A stretch of DNA of 7,767 nucleotides from DASZQY01 sp048498575 (GCA_048498575.1 JBEHXS010000126.1:1-7767), one strand, 5' to 3'. Shown: positions 1 to 6,461, counted from the stretch's first letter. The notes: generated by a model not told the origin, from the sequence alone. Numbers and translations: made by a program.

Positions 1-872
1 ATCTCGCCCTTGCGGAGATCGAAGGAGATGTCGGCGAACTCGGTCGGGTGCGACAGGCCGCTGACCGAAAACACCGTCTCGCCGAGCGGCACCGTCACCT
101 TCGGGAAGATGTGGTCGACGGTGCGGCCGACCATCAGCGCGATCAGCCGGTCGGGCGTCGCCTCGGCGAGCATGCCGGCGCCCACCGCGCGGCCGTCGCG
201 GAACACCGCGTAGCGGTCGGCGATGCGGAAGATTTCCTCGAACTTGTGGCTGATAAAGAGGATCGCCTTGCCCTGCCGCTTCAGCTTGGCGACGATGGCG
301 TAAAGCTCCTCGACCTCCTTGTGCGAGAGCGAGGCGGTAGGCTCGTCGAGGATCACGATCCTGGCGTCCACCGAGAGCGCGCGGGCGATGGCGACGAGAT
401 GCTTGCGGGCGATGGCGAGATCGCGGAGCCGCATATCGGGGGAAAGATCGACCTCGAGCTCGGCCAGAATCTCCGCGACGCGCGTGCGCATGGCCTTCCA
501 GTCGAGGAAGCCGAAGCGGGTGCGGATCTCGTGGCCGAGGAAGATGTTCTCGGTCACCGAGAGGTCGTCGAAGAGCACTGTCTCCTGATGGGTGGCGGTG
601 ATGCCGAGACGGAAGGCGGCCTCGGCATCGGGAATAACGATGTCCTCGCCGGCAAGCGCGATCCTGCCTTCGTCGGGCTGGTAGACGCCGGTCAGAATCT
701 TGACCAGCGTCGACTTGCCGGCGCCATTCTCGCCGACGAGCGCCGTCACCGTGCCGGGATAGAGCTGGAGATCGACGCCATCCAGCGCGCGCACACCGGG
801 AAACGCCTTCGAGATGGCCGACATCTCGAGAGCCGGCGCAATATCGGCAGGCGGGGCGATCGCGGACTCCAT
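1..872 (-). CDS. rhaT: Rhamnose ABC transporter ATP-binding subunit RhaT, partial (C-terminal part beyond left edge)
   Basis: Energy-coupling ATPase of a CUT2 (ribose/rhamnose-type) sugar importer, acting on the inner face of the cytoplasmic membrane. Only the first 290 codons are present. They cover the complete first nucleotide-binding domain: Walker A GENGAGKST at residues 47-55, Q-loop Gln96, Walker B IVILDEP at 172-178, and H-loop His209 in FISHK. The start of the second, usually degenerate domain follows from about residue 265. Family members are about 500 residues with two such domains, so roughly 40% is missing. The ABC signature is unusual: LAIARKH at 152-158 replaces LSxGQ, a form I associate with the rhizobial RhaT group. 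The start at 872 was chosen because the reading matches family N-termini; its ribosome site is weak (AAGAG, 7 nt upstream). ATG at codon 17 is an alternative start. It follows rhaS after 107 bp in the same operon. The rhamnose assignment comes mainly from context. Confidence 0.92.
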   Translation of the reverse strand, partial: MESAIAPPADIAPALEMSAISKAFPGVRALDGVDLQLYPGTVTALVGENGAGKSTLVKILTGVYQPDEGRIALAGEDIVIPDAEAAFRLGITATHQETVLFDDLSVTENIFLGHEIRTRFGFLDWKAMRTRVAEILAELEVDLSPDMRLRDLAIARKHLVAIARALSVDARIVILDEPTASLSHKEVEELYAIVAKLKRQGKAILFISHKFEEIFRIADRYAVFRDGRAVGAGMLAEATPDRLIALMVGRTVDHIFPKVTVPLGETVFSVSGLSHPTEFADISFDLRKGE

Positions 873-896
873 TCAGGGGCTCTTGGATACGTCAGG

Positions 897-915
897 CGGC
901 GCACATCATGCGCCG
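897..915 (-). other. Second hairpin in the rhaS-rhaT gap
   Basis: A perfect 7-bp stem (CGGCGCA / TGCGCCG) closes a 5-nt loop, 25 nt upstream of the rhaT start codon. It lies just downstream, in transcript direction, of a larger hairpin. It has no U-run. It could slow 3' exonucleases or reduce rhaT translation; the role is inferred. Confidence 0.5.
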
Positions 916-918
916 GCC

Positions 919-954
919 GGAAGAAGAACGGGAGGCAGCCGGAGCCGCCTCCCG
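919..954 (-). promoter_or_regulatory. Intra-operon hairpin with pyrimidine tail after rhaS (putative attenuator or mRNA stabiliser)
   Basis: In transcript direction, 25 nt after the rhaS stop, an 8-bp perfect GC-rich stem (CGGGAGGC / GCCTCCCG, 929-936 with 947-954) encloses a 10-nt partly paired loop. It is followed at once by TTCTTCTTCC (928-919). This resembles an intrinsic terminator with an imperfect U-tract. In ABC sugar operons such structures after the binding-protein gene commonly keep the binding protein in excess over the membrane and ATPase subunits. Partial termination and 3'-end protection are both possible. Confidence 0.6.
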
Positions 955-979
955 CCGGGAATACTGAGGGAGGATAGCC

Positions 980-1969
980 TCAGTAAATCTTGGCGAACTG
1001 GTCGATGTTGGACGAGTCGAACACGAACGGCGGGGCCATCGGGCCGGACAGGTCGTTGTCGAGCGTCACCTTGCCGAGCTTGCCCATGCTGAGCGTGCCG
1101 CCGGCGACTGCCTTCTCCTTGCCGGTGGCAAGGTTGTAGGCAATCGTGGTGGCCGCATAGCCGAGGTCGATCGGGTTCCACAGCGCGAACTCGGGCGCAG
1201 CGCCCGACTTCACATGGTTGATCATCTCGGACGGCAGGCCGAGGCCGGTGACCAGCACCTTGCCGACGAGACCCTTGTCCTCGACGTACTGCGCCGCGGC
1301 GGCGATGCCGACGGTGGTCGGAGCGATGATCACCTTGAGGTTAGGATCGCTGGTGATCAGGCCCTGCGCTTCGGTGTAGCTCTTGTCCTGCTTGTCGTCG
1401 CCGTAGACGACGCTCGTCAGATTGACGTTCGGATAGTTGCCGACGTCCTTCTTCATCACGTCGATCCAGGCGTTCTGGTTGGTGGCGGTCGAGGTCGCGG
1501 AGAGGATGGCGACGTTGCCCTTCTCCTTGAGCAGCTCGTTCGCCATCTTCAGGTTCTGGTCGCCGATCTGGTCAGGCGCCGAGGCGTAGAGGTTCATCTG
1601 GCGGCCGTCCTTGGAGACGCCCGAGTCGAACGAGATGACCGTGATGTTCTGGGCCATCGCCTTCTTCAGCGCCGGCACCAGCGCGTCGGCGTCGTTGGCC
1701 GAAACCGCGATGGCGTTGACGCCCTGGGCGATGAGCGAGTTGATGATCTCGATCTGGCCTTCCGGCGTCGCCTGCGTCGGACCGGTGTAGATGATCTTGA
1801 CGTCGCCGAGTTCGGCGGCGGCCTGCTCGGCGCCCTTGTCAGCGGCGTCGAAGAAGCCGTTGCCGAGGTTCTTGACGAGCAGTGCGATGGTCGTCGTCGC
1901 CGACGCCGGCTGCGCCGCGAAGGCGAGCGCTACGGCAGTGCCGAGCGCCAGATATTTCAGATGTTTCAT
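980..1969 (-). CDS. rhaS: Periplasmic rhamnose-binding protein RhaS
   Basis: Solute-binding protein of the CUT2 importer, 329 residues, the usual family length. The N-terminus has a clear Sec signal peptide: MKHLK, a hydrophobic core, then PASA at 21-24 as the likely cleavage site. The mature protein begins TTTIALLVKN and continues as a type I periplasmic binding protein (Peripla_BP_4 fold). Typical landmarks are GNGFFDAADKGAEQAA at about 36-51, a QIEIINSLIAQGVNAIAVS segment at 73-91, VISFDSG at 111-117, and a hinge/ligand region around TGLGLPSEM at 241-249. The start at 1969 is fixed by the signal peptide and a strong ribosome site (GGGAGG at 1982-1977, 7 nt upstream); an upstream in-frame extension to 2113 lacks signal-peptide character. 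It sits 55 bp after rhaR and is followed by hairpins before rhaT. Rhamnose specificity is inferred from the neighbouring rhaR, rhaD and rhaI; a general ribose-like sugar binder is the fallback. Confidence 0.93.
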   Translation of the reverse strand: MKHLKYLALGTAVALAFAAQPASATTTIALLVKNLGNGFFDAADKGAEQAAAELGDVKIIYTGPTQATPEGQIEIINSLIAQGVNAIAVSANDADALVPALKKAMAQNITVISFDSGVSKDGRQMNLYASAPDQIGDQNLKMANELLKEKGNVAILSATSTATNQNAWIDVMKKDVGNYPNVNLTSVVYGDDKQDKSYTEAQGLITSDPNLKVIIAPTTVGIAAAAQYVEDKGLVGKVLVTGLGLPSEMINHVKSGAAPEFALWNPIDLGYAATTIAYNLATGKEKAVAGGTLSMGKLGKVTLDNDLSGPMAPPFVFDSSNIDQFAKIY

Positions 1970-1976
1970 GGTCTTT

Positions 1977-1982
1977 CCTCCC
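1977..1982 (-). promoter_or_regulatory. Ribosome binding site of rhaS
   Basis: GGGAGG, 7 nt before the ATG at 1969, is one of the two strongest Shine-Dalgarno matches in the window. It decides the rhaS start against the longer upstream reading and suits a highly made periplasmic protein. Confidence 0.8.
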
Positions 1983-2017
1983 GATGGGTTACGCGAGCTT
2001 GCCTTCCGTTGGTGCTC

Positions 2018-2035
2018 CGGCCGCTCACGCGGCCG
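2018..2035 (-). other. Short hairpin spanning the rhaR stop codon
   Basis: A perfect 7-bp GC-only stem (CGGCCGC / GCGGCCG) closes a 4-nt loop that contains part of the rhaR TGA. There is no U-tract, so termination is unlikely. It could uncouple translation of rhaR from rhaS or protect a processed transcript. In a GC-rich genome a stem this short can also occur by chance. Confidence 0.35.
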
Positions 2036-2834
2036 ACGAAGACGCCTCCCCTTCGCCGGCTTCGCGAGCGGCGACGATGAGGCGGATACCGGATTGCTCG
2101 ACGAGGCGGGCATCGCGCTGGGCGACGCCGTCGTCGGTGATGATGGTGTGGACGCGCTCGAGGGGACAGAGGATCAGGCTTGAGCGGGCGGCGAACTTGG
2201 ACGAGTCGACGAGGAGCACGAGCTCCTCGGCCTGGTTGATCAGCTTCTGCTCGGCCTGGATCAGCAGCGGGTCGCCTTCCATGACGCCGAGCGGGCTGAT
2301 GCCCCGCGCGCTCATGAACATGCGCCGCGCATAGAAGTTGCGCGTCACATCGTTCTCGAACGGCGACAGGATGATGTTCTGCTCGCGGTAGATGGCGCCG
2401 CCGGGCAGCGTGATGGTGTTCTTGGAATTCCTGAGCAGGTGCTCGGCGATCGGAAACGAGTTGGTCAGGATCTGCAGCCGCCGCGACCCCAGGTGATGCA
2501 CCATCTGGAAGGTCGTGGTGCCGCCGTTGATAATGATCGACTCGCCGTCCTCGCAGAGCGCCACGGCGGCGCGCGCGATGGCGCGCTTGGCATTGCTGTT
2601 GACGCCCTCGTTCACCGAGAACGGGCGGCCGGCGATGCCCAGCGTCTGCGGCGGATGCAGCGCCTCGGCGCCGCCGCGCACGCGGCGCAGCTTGCCGGAG
2701 ACGTGAAGCCCCGAGATGTCGCGGCGAATGGTCGCCTCGGAAGCGCCCGTCAGCTCGCACAACTGACCGACGGTGACGACCGGACGGTCGGCAACCTCGC
2801 CCAGAATTACGCGGTGGCGCTCGATCTCGTGCAT
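2025..2834 (-). CDS. rhaR: DeoR-family transcriptional regulator RhaR (probable rhamnose operon repressor)
   Basis: Cytoplasmic DNA-binding regulator of 269 residues, normal for DeoR proteins. The N-terminal winged helix-turn-helix is at about residues 4-58, with the recognition segment ASEATIRRDISGL at 31-43 and the RVRGGAEA wing end at 51-58. The C-terminal effector domain has the sugar-isomerase-like fold seen across the family: INGGTTTFQM at 102-111, LTNSFPIAEHL at 123-133, LPGGAIYREQN at 143-153, and the EQKLINQAEELVLLVDSSKF block at 195-214. DeoR regulators generally respond to phosphorylated sugar intermediates, so a rhamnose-pathway phosphate is the likely inducer (inference). The start at 2834 fits the family N-terminus and has GGGAG 5 nt upstream; an in-frame start at 2879 would fall inside the regulatory region. 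It is first in rhaRST, divergent from rhaDI. In Rhizobium leguminosarum the corresponding RhaR is a negative regulator. Confidence 0.93.
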   Translation of the reverse strand: MHEIERHRVILGEVADRPVVTVGQLCELTGASEATIRRDISGLHVSGKLRRVRGGAEALHPPQTLGIAGRPFSVNEGVNSNAKRAIARAAVALCEDGESIIINGGTTTFQMVHHLGSRRLQILTNSFPIAEHLLRNSKNTITLPGGAIYREQNIILSPFENDVTRNFYARRMFMSARGISPLGVMEGDPLLIQAEQKLINQAEELVLLVDSSKFAARSSLILCPLERVHTIITDDGVAQRDARLVEQSGIRLIVAAREAGEGEASSSAA

Positions 2835-2873
2835 GATTTCTCCCGCGGCGAGATCAGCAACGTTTCTGGCGGC

Positions 2874-2879
2874 TGTCAA
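2874..2879 (-). promoter_or_regulatory. Candidate -35 element for rhaRST
   Basis: A perfect TTGACA on the minus strand, lying at the outer end of the left operator arm. At a 17-nt spacing the hexamer is TGATCT (2856-2851), a poor match to TATAAT. A start near 2844 would leave almost no leader before the rhaR ribosome site, so the true start could be slightly upstream of this prediction. Confidence 0.4.
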
Positions 2880-2892
2880 TCAAAAACGATCA
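2875..2892 (+). repeat. Left arm of long inverted repeat (putative RhaR operator)
   Basis: GTCAATCAAAAACGATCA matches the reverse complement of 2949-2966 at 17 of 18 positions, with the single mismatch at the twelfth base. The arms are 56 bp apart, centre at about 2920.5. Length and symmetry far exceed chance, and the position between divergent sugar operons points to a repressor site, most likely for RhaR. Confidence 0.75.
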
Positions 2893-2904
2893 TTTTCAGT
2901 AATA

Positions 2905-2915
2905 TTGCAGCGCAA
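2905..2915 (+). repeat. Direct repeat copy 1 (TTGCAGCGCAA)
   Basis: Exact 11-bp copy of 2925-2935. Each copy is itself an interrupted palindrome (TTGC-N3-GCAA), the form of a small regulator site. The start-to-start distance is 20 bp, close to two helical turns, placing both copies on the same DNA face. Confidence 0.65.
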
Positions 2916-2918
2916 ACA

Positions 2919-2924
2919 TGATCG
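2919..2924 (-). repeat. Third CGATCA core between the operator arms
   Basis: On the minus strand, bases 2926-2915 read AACGATCATGTT and match AACGATCATTTT at 2885-2896 in 11 of 12 positions. The CGATCA core therefore occurs three times, with centres near 2889.5, 2921.5 and 2951.5, i.e. 32 and 30 bp apart, about three helical turns each. This suggests three phased half-sites rather than one simple pair. Confidence 0.5.
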
Positions 2925-2935
2925 TTGCAGCGCAA
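2925..2935 (+). repeat. Direct repeat copy 2 (TTGCAGCGCAA)
   Basis: Second exact copy of the TTGC-N3-GCAA element. It is followed by CATTGC, so GCAA-CA-TTGC (2932-2941) forms a further small inverted repeat with its right half. It lies at the centre of the divergent control region, upstream of both candidate promoters. Confidence 0.65.
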
Positions 2936-2948
2936 CATTGCTTGTTAC

Positions 2949-2966
2949 TGATCGCTTTTGATTGAC
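2949..2966 (+). repeat. Right arm of long inverted repeat (putative RhaR operator)
   Basis: TGATCGCTTTTGATTGAC is the inverted partner of 2875-2892. Its outer end overlaps the TTGACA proposed as the rhaDI -35 element, so a protein bound here would block RNA polymerase, consistent with repression. Confidence 0.75.
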
Positions 2967-2967
2967 A
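2962..2967 (+). promoter_or_regulatory. Candidate -35 element for rhaDI
   Basis: A perfect TTGACA. At 17-18 nt spacing the hexamers are GACTGA or ACTGAT (2985-2991), weak matches to TATAAT; alphaproteobacterial housekeeping promoters often have poor -10 boxes. The predicted transcript would start near 2997 and give a leader of about 45 nt before the rhaD ATG. Confidence 0.45.
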
Positions 2968-3043
2968 AGCAGAAGTTCGTTTGCGACTGATCTTCAGCAC
3001 CGCCGCACCCCGGCGCGCCCCGTCTTTCACGCGACACCGACCG

Positions 3044-5137
3044 ATGACCGCACCCGTGGACAGCCCGCTTCTCGCCAGCCGGTGGGACGAAAAACACGCC
3101 GCGACGCTGTCTCCGCCGGAGTTGCTGCTCTACCGCTCCAACCTGCTCGGCTCCGATCTCCGCATCACCAACTTCGGCGGCGGCAACACCTCGGCCAAGC
3201 TCGCCGAGCGCGATCCGCTGAGCGGTGCCGACGTCACGGTGCTGTGGGTCAAGGGCTCGGGCGGCGACCTCGGCTCGATGAAGCTCGACGGCTTCGCGAC
3301 GCTCTACCAGGACAAGCTCGAAGGGCTGAAGAAGCTCTACCGCGGCCCCGACCATGAAGACGAGATGGTCGGCTACCTGCCCTATTGCACCTTCAACCTG
3401 AACCCGCGCGCCGCCTCGATCGACACGCCGCTGCACGGCTTCCTGCCCTACAAGCACGTCGATCACATGCATCCGGACGCGGTCATCGCGATTGCGGCGT
3501 CGAAAAATTCGCGCGCGCTGACCAAGGAAATCTACGGCGACTCGATCGGCTGGATTCCGTGGCGGCGACCGGGCTTCGAGCTCGGGCTCGAGCTCGAGAA
3601 ATTCGCGCGCGAAAACCCGAAGGCGATCGGCGCCGTACTCGGCAGCCACGGCCTGTTCACCTGGGCCGACGATCCGCGCGCCTGTTACGAGACGACCATC
3701 GCCACGATCAACAAGGCGATCGAGTGGCTGGCCGCGAAGACCGCCTCGGTCGCGATCTTCGGCGGCAATGCGGTTGCCCCGGCCGATCCCGCGCTCCGCC
3801 GCTCGGTGGCGGCGCGCCTGATGCTCGCCATCCGTGGCGACATCGGCAAGGAAGAAAAGAAGATCGGCCACTTCGACGACAGTCCGGCGGTTCTCGAATT
3901 CGTCAACGCGAAGCGGATGAGGGAGCTCGCGGCGCTCGGCACCTCCTGCCCCGACCACTTCCTGCGCACCAAGATCCGCCCGCTGGTCGTCGATTATTCC
4001 GGCGACCTCGACGTGACGCTCGCCGGCCTGCCCAAGGCGCTTGCCGATTACCGGGGCGGCTATGCCGCCTACTACGAGCGCTGCAAGCATCCCGACAGCC
4101 CGGCGATGCGCGACCCGAACGCGGTCGTCTACCTGGTGCCGTCGGTCGGCATGATCACGTTTGCCCGCGACAAGGCGACGGCGCGGATCGCCGGCGAATT
4201 CTACCGTAACGCCATCAACGTCATGCGCGGCGCCTCGTCGGTCGATACCTACGTCGGGCTCGGCGAGCAGGAAGCCTTCAACATCGAGTACTGGCTGCTC
4301 GAAGAAGCCAAGCTGCAGCGCATGCCGAAGCCGAAGAGCCTCGCCGGCCGCATCGCCTTCATCACCGGCGGCGCCAGCGGCATCGGCCGCGCCACCGCCG
4401 CTCGCCTCCTCGGCGAAGGCGCCGTCGTCGTCATCGCCGACATCGACAAGGAGATGCTCGGCACGACCCAGGCAGCCTTCGCCAAGACTTACGGCAAGGA
4501 CAACATCCGCGGCGCGCTCATGGACGTGACCGACGAAGCCGGCGTCATCGCCGCCTTCGCCGATGCGGTCGCCGAATACGGCGGCCTTGACATCGTCGTC
4601 TCCAACGCCGGCATCTCGTCGGCCTCGCCGATCGAGGACACGACGCTCGCGGTCTGGAACCGCAACATGGACATCCTCGCCAAGGGCTATTTCCTGGTCA
4701 GCCGCGAGGGCTTCCGCGTGATGAAGAAGCAGGGGCTGGGCGGCGCCATGGTGTTCGTCGCCTCCAAGAACGGCCTCGCCGCTTCGGTCAACGCCGCCGC
4801 CTATTCGACCGCCAAGGCGGCCGAGATTCATCTCGCCCGCGGGCTCGCGCTGGAAGGCGCGCCGCTCGCCATCCGCGTCAACGTCGTCAACCCGGACGCG
4901 GTGCTGCGCGGCTCCAAGATCTGGACCGGCGAGTGGCGCGACCAGCGCGCCGCCGCCTACAACATGAAGCCGGACGATCTCGAGGAGCACTACCGCCAGC
5001 GCAGCCTGCTCAAGCGCAACGTGCTGCCGGAAGACGTCGCCGAGGCGATCTACTTTCTCGCCTCGGACATGAGTGCTAAATCGACCGGCAACATCATCAA
5101 CGTCGACGCCGGCAACGCGCAGAGCTTCACGCGCTAG
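3044..5137 (+). CDS. rhaD: Bifunctional rhamnulose-1-phosphate aldolase / short-chain alcohol dehydrogenase RhaD
   Basis: Two-domain cytoplasmic enzyme of 697 residues, the normal size for this fusion (RhaD of rhizobia, also called RhaEW elsewhere). The N-terminal class II aldolase domain spans about 20-400. It has the phosphate-loop-like GGGNTS at 45-50, KGSGGDLGSM at 70-79, and probable zinc ligands His141 and His143 in HVDHMHPDA plus His202 in GSHGLF. The C-terminal SDR domain spans about 432-697: nucleotide-binding TGGASGIG at 441-448, Asp466 after beta-2 favouring NAD, NAG at 521-523, and the catalytic triad Ser574, Tyr587 and Lys591. The aldolase domain should cleave L-rhamnulose-1-phosphate to dihydroxyacetone phosphate and L-lactaldehyde; the dehydrogenase domain probably oxidises lactaldehyde to lactate. 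The ATG at 3044 fits family N-termini but lacks a clear ribosome site; an in-frame TTG at 2981 would add 21 unlike residues and overlap the promoter. It is 28 bp from rhaI, in the same operon. Confidence 0.95.
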   Translation: MTAPVDSPLLASRWDEKHAATLSPPELLLYRSNLLGSDLRITNFGGGNTSAKLAERDPLSGADVTVLWVKGSGGDLGSMKLDGFATLYQDKLEGLKKLYRGPDHEDEMVGYLPYCTFNLNPRAASIDTPLHGFLPYKHVDHMHPDAVIAIAASKNSRALTKEIYGDSIGWIPWRRPGFELGLELEKFARENPKAIGAVLGSHGLFTWADDPRACYETTIATINKAIEWLAAKTASVAIFGGNAVAPADPALRRSVAARLMLAIRGDIGKEEKKIGHFDDSPAVLEFVNAKRMRELAALGTSCPDHFLRTKIRPLVVDYSGDLDVTLAGLPKALADYRGGYAAYYERCKHPDSPAMRDPNAVVYLVPSVGMITFARDKATARIAGEFYRNAINVMRGASSVDTYVGLGEQEAFNIEYWLLEEAKLQRMPKPKSLAGRIAFITGGASGIGRATAARLLGEGAVVVIADIDKEMLGTTQAAFAKTYGKDNIRGALMDVTDEAGVIAAFADAVAEYGGLDIVVSNAGISSASPIEDTTLAVWNRNMDILAKGYFLVSREGFRVMKKQGLGGAMVFVASKNGLAASVNAAAYSTAKAAEIHLARGLALEGAPLAIRVNVVNPDAVLRGSKIWTGEWRDQRAAAYNMKPDDLEEHYRQRSLLKRNVLPEDVAEAIYFLASDMSAKSTGNIINVDAGNAQSFTR

Positions 5138-5153
5138 AAAAAGACCGCCGGCC

Positions 5154-5159
5154 GGGAGG
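5154..5159 (+). promoter_or_regulatory. Ribosome binding site of rhaI
   Basis: GGGAGG, 6 nt before the ATG at 5166, within a longer purine run. It decides the rhaI start over an in-frame extension reaching back into rhaD at 5073. It contrasts with rhaD, which has no recognisable site. Confidence 0.8.
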
Positions 5160-5165
5160 GGGAAC

Positions 5166-6461
5166 ATGGCGACCGGTCCGATCGACCAGAACTTCATCGC
5201 CGATCACAACAAGCCGCACCTCGCCACGCTGGCCGCCGACTATTCGGCGCTGGGCGACCAGCTGGAGCGGCGCAAGATCGACATCGACGCGATCACGAAG
5301 CAGGTCGCCGCCTTCGCCGTCGCCATCCCGTCATGGGGCGTCGGCACCGGCGGCACGCGCTTCGCCCGCTTCCCCGGCGCCGGCGAGCCGCGCAACATCT
5401 TCGACAAGCTCGACGACTGCGCCGTCATCAATCGGCTGAGCCGCGCCACGCCGACCGTGTCGCTGCACATCCCGTGGGACAAGGTGAAGGACGTGAAGGG
5501 CCTCAAGCAGCGCGCCGACAAGCTCGGCCTCGGCTTCGACGCCATGAACTCCAACACCTTCCAGGATTCGCCCGGCCAGAAGCTCAGCTACCGCTACGGC
5601 AGCCTGTCGCATACCGACAAGGCGGTGCGCGACCAGGCGATCGCCCACAACATCGAGTGCATCGAGATCGGCGAGAAGCTCGGCTCGAAGGCGCTGACGG
5701 TGTGGATCGGCGACGGCTCGAACTTCCCCGGCCAGTCGCACTTCACCCGCGCCTTCGAGCGCTACCTCGATTCGATGAAGACGGTGTACGGCGCGCTGCC
5801 CGCCGACTGGCGCGTCTTCATCGAGCACAAGCTCTACGAGCCGGCGTTCTATTCCACCGTCATCCAGGACTGGGGCACCAACTACCTCGCCGCGACCGAG
5901 CTCGGGCCGAAGGCGTTCTGCCTCGTCGACCTCGGCCACCATGCGCCGAACGTCAACATCGAGATGATCGTCGCGCGTCTCATCCAGTTCAGGAAACTCG
6001 CCGGCTTCCACTTCAACGATTCGAAATACGGCGACGACGATCTCGATACCGGCTCGATCAATCCGTACCAGCTCTTCCTCGTCTTCAACGAGCTGGTCGA
6101 TGCCGGCAAGCGCAAGGCGCGCGGCTTCCGCCCGGCCTACATGATCGACCAGTCGCACAACGTCACCGACCCGATCGAGAGCCTCATCACCAGCGCCGGC
6201 GAGATCGTGCGCGCCTACGCCCAGGCGCTGCTCGTCGATCGCGACGCGCTGAACGACCACCAGGAGCGGAACGACGCGCTGATGGCGGCGCAGACGCTGA
6301 AGCGCGCCTTCACCACCGACGTGCTGCCGATCCTCGCCAAGGTCCGCGCCGACAAGGGCGGCGCCATCCATCCGATCGGCGCCTACCGCGCCTCCGGCTA
6401 CCGCGCCCAAGTGGCGCGCGAGCGCCCGGCGGCGAAAGGCGGCGGCGGCGGTATCGTCTAG
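5166..6461 (+). CDS. rhaI: L-rhamnose isomerase RhaI (Pseudomonas stutzeri type)
   Basis: Catalyses L-rhamnose to L-rhamnulose, the first cytoplasmic step. It has 431 residues, essentially the length of the P. stutzeri enzyme (430), and a TIM-barrel xylose-isomerase-like fold. The metal-site residues are all visible: Glu220 (FIEHK), Asp255 and His258 (VDLGHHAP), His282 (GFHFND), Asp290 and Asp292 (YGDDD), and Asp328 (MIDQSHN). From memory these sit one residue beyond the P. stutzeri numbering, so the alignment appears nearly ungapped. His101 in LHIPWD is also kept. The segment Gly60-Arg76 corresponds to the active-site lid loop reported for that enzyme, which distinguishes it from the E. coli RhaA type. 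The C-terminus ends in a glycine run (425-429). P. stutzeri-type enzymes accept several other aldoses, so broad specificity is likely. It is the last gene of rhaDI, before a terminator-like hairpin. Confidence 0.95.
   Translation: MATGPIDQNFIADHNKPHLATLAADYSALGDQLERRKIDIDAITKQVAAFAVAIPSWGVGTGGTRFARFPGAGEPRNIFDKLDDCAVINRLSRATPTVSLHIPWDKVKDVKGLKQRADKLGLGFDAMNSNTFQDSPGQKLSYRYGSLSHTDKAVRDQAIAHNIECIEIGEKLGSKALTVWIGDGSNFPGQSHFTRAFERYLDSMKTVYGALPADWRVFIEHKLYEPAFYSTVIQDWGTNYLAATELGPKAFCLVDLGHHAPNVNIEMIVARLIQFRKLAGFHFNDSKYGDDDLDTGSINPYQLFLVFNELVDAGKRKARGFRPAYMIDQSHNVTDPIESLITSAGEIVRAYAQALLVDRDALNDHQERNDALMAAQTLKRAFTTDVLPILAKVRADKGGAIHPIGAYRASGYRAQVARERPAAKGGGGGIV

Larger units (their letters stand above)
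2835..3043. promoter_or_regulatory. Divergent rhaR/rhaD control region
   Basis: This 209-bp spacer separates the two divergent units. Its middle part (about 2868-2970) is clearly richer in A and T than the flanking genes. It contains a long interrupted inverted repeat, outward-facing TTGACA hexamers on both strands, two exact 11-bp direct repeats and an extra core half-site, each listed separately. No small gene is apparent. The 75 bp nearest rhaD are GC-rich again and look like an untranslated leader without an obvious Shine-Dalgarno sequence. Confidence 0.8.

Noticed and set aside
48..977. A 309-codon plus-strand open frame opposite rhaT
   Set aside because: It is antisense to a protein with complete Walker motifs; its composition is typical of an antisense shadow.
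2945..5197. A 750-codon open frame on the minus strand opposite rhaD
   Set aside because: Its product is biased to Arg, Ala, Val, Asp and Gly with no recognisable domain, as expected opposite a GC-rich gene with strong third-position bias; the plus-strand protein is a clear two-domain enzyme.
6434..6451. GGC trinucleotide run at the end of rhaI
   Set aside because: It only encodes a short C-terminal glycine tail, common in GC-rich genomes; not a meaningful repeat.
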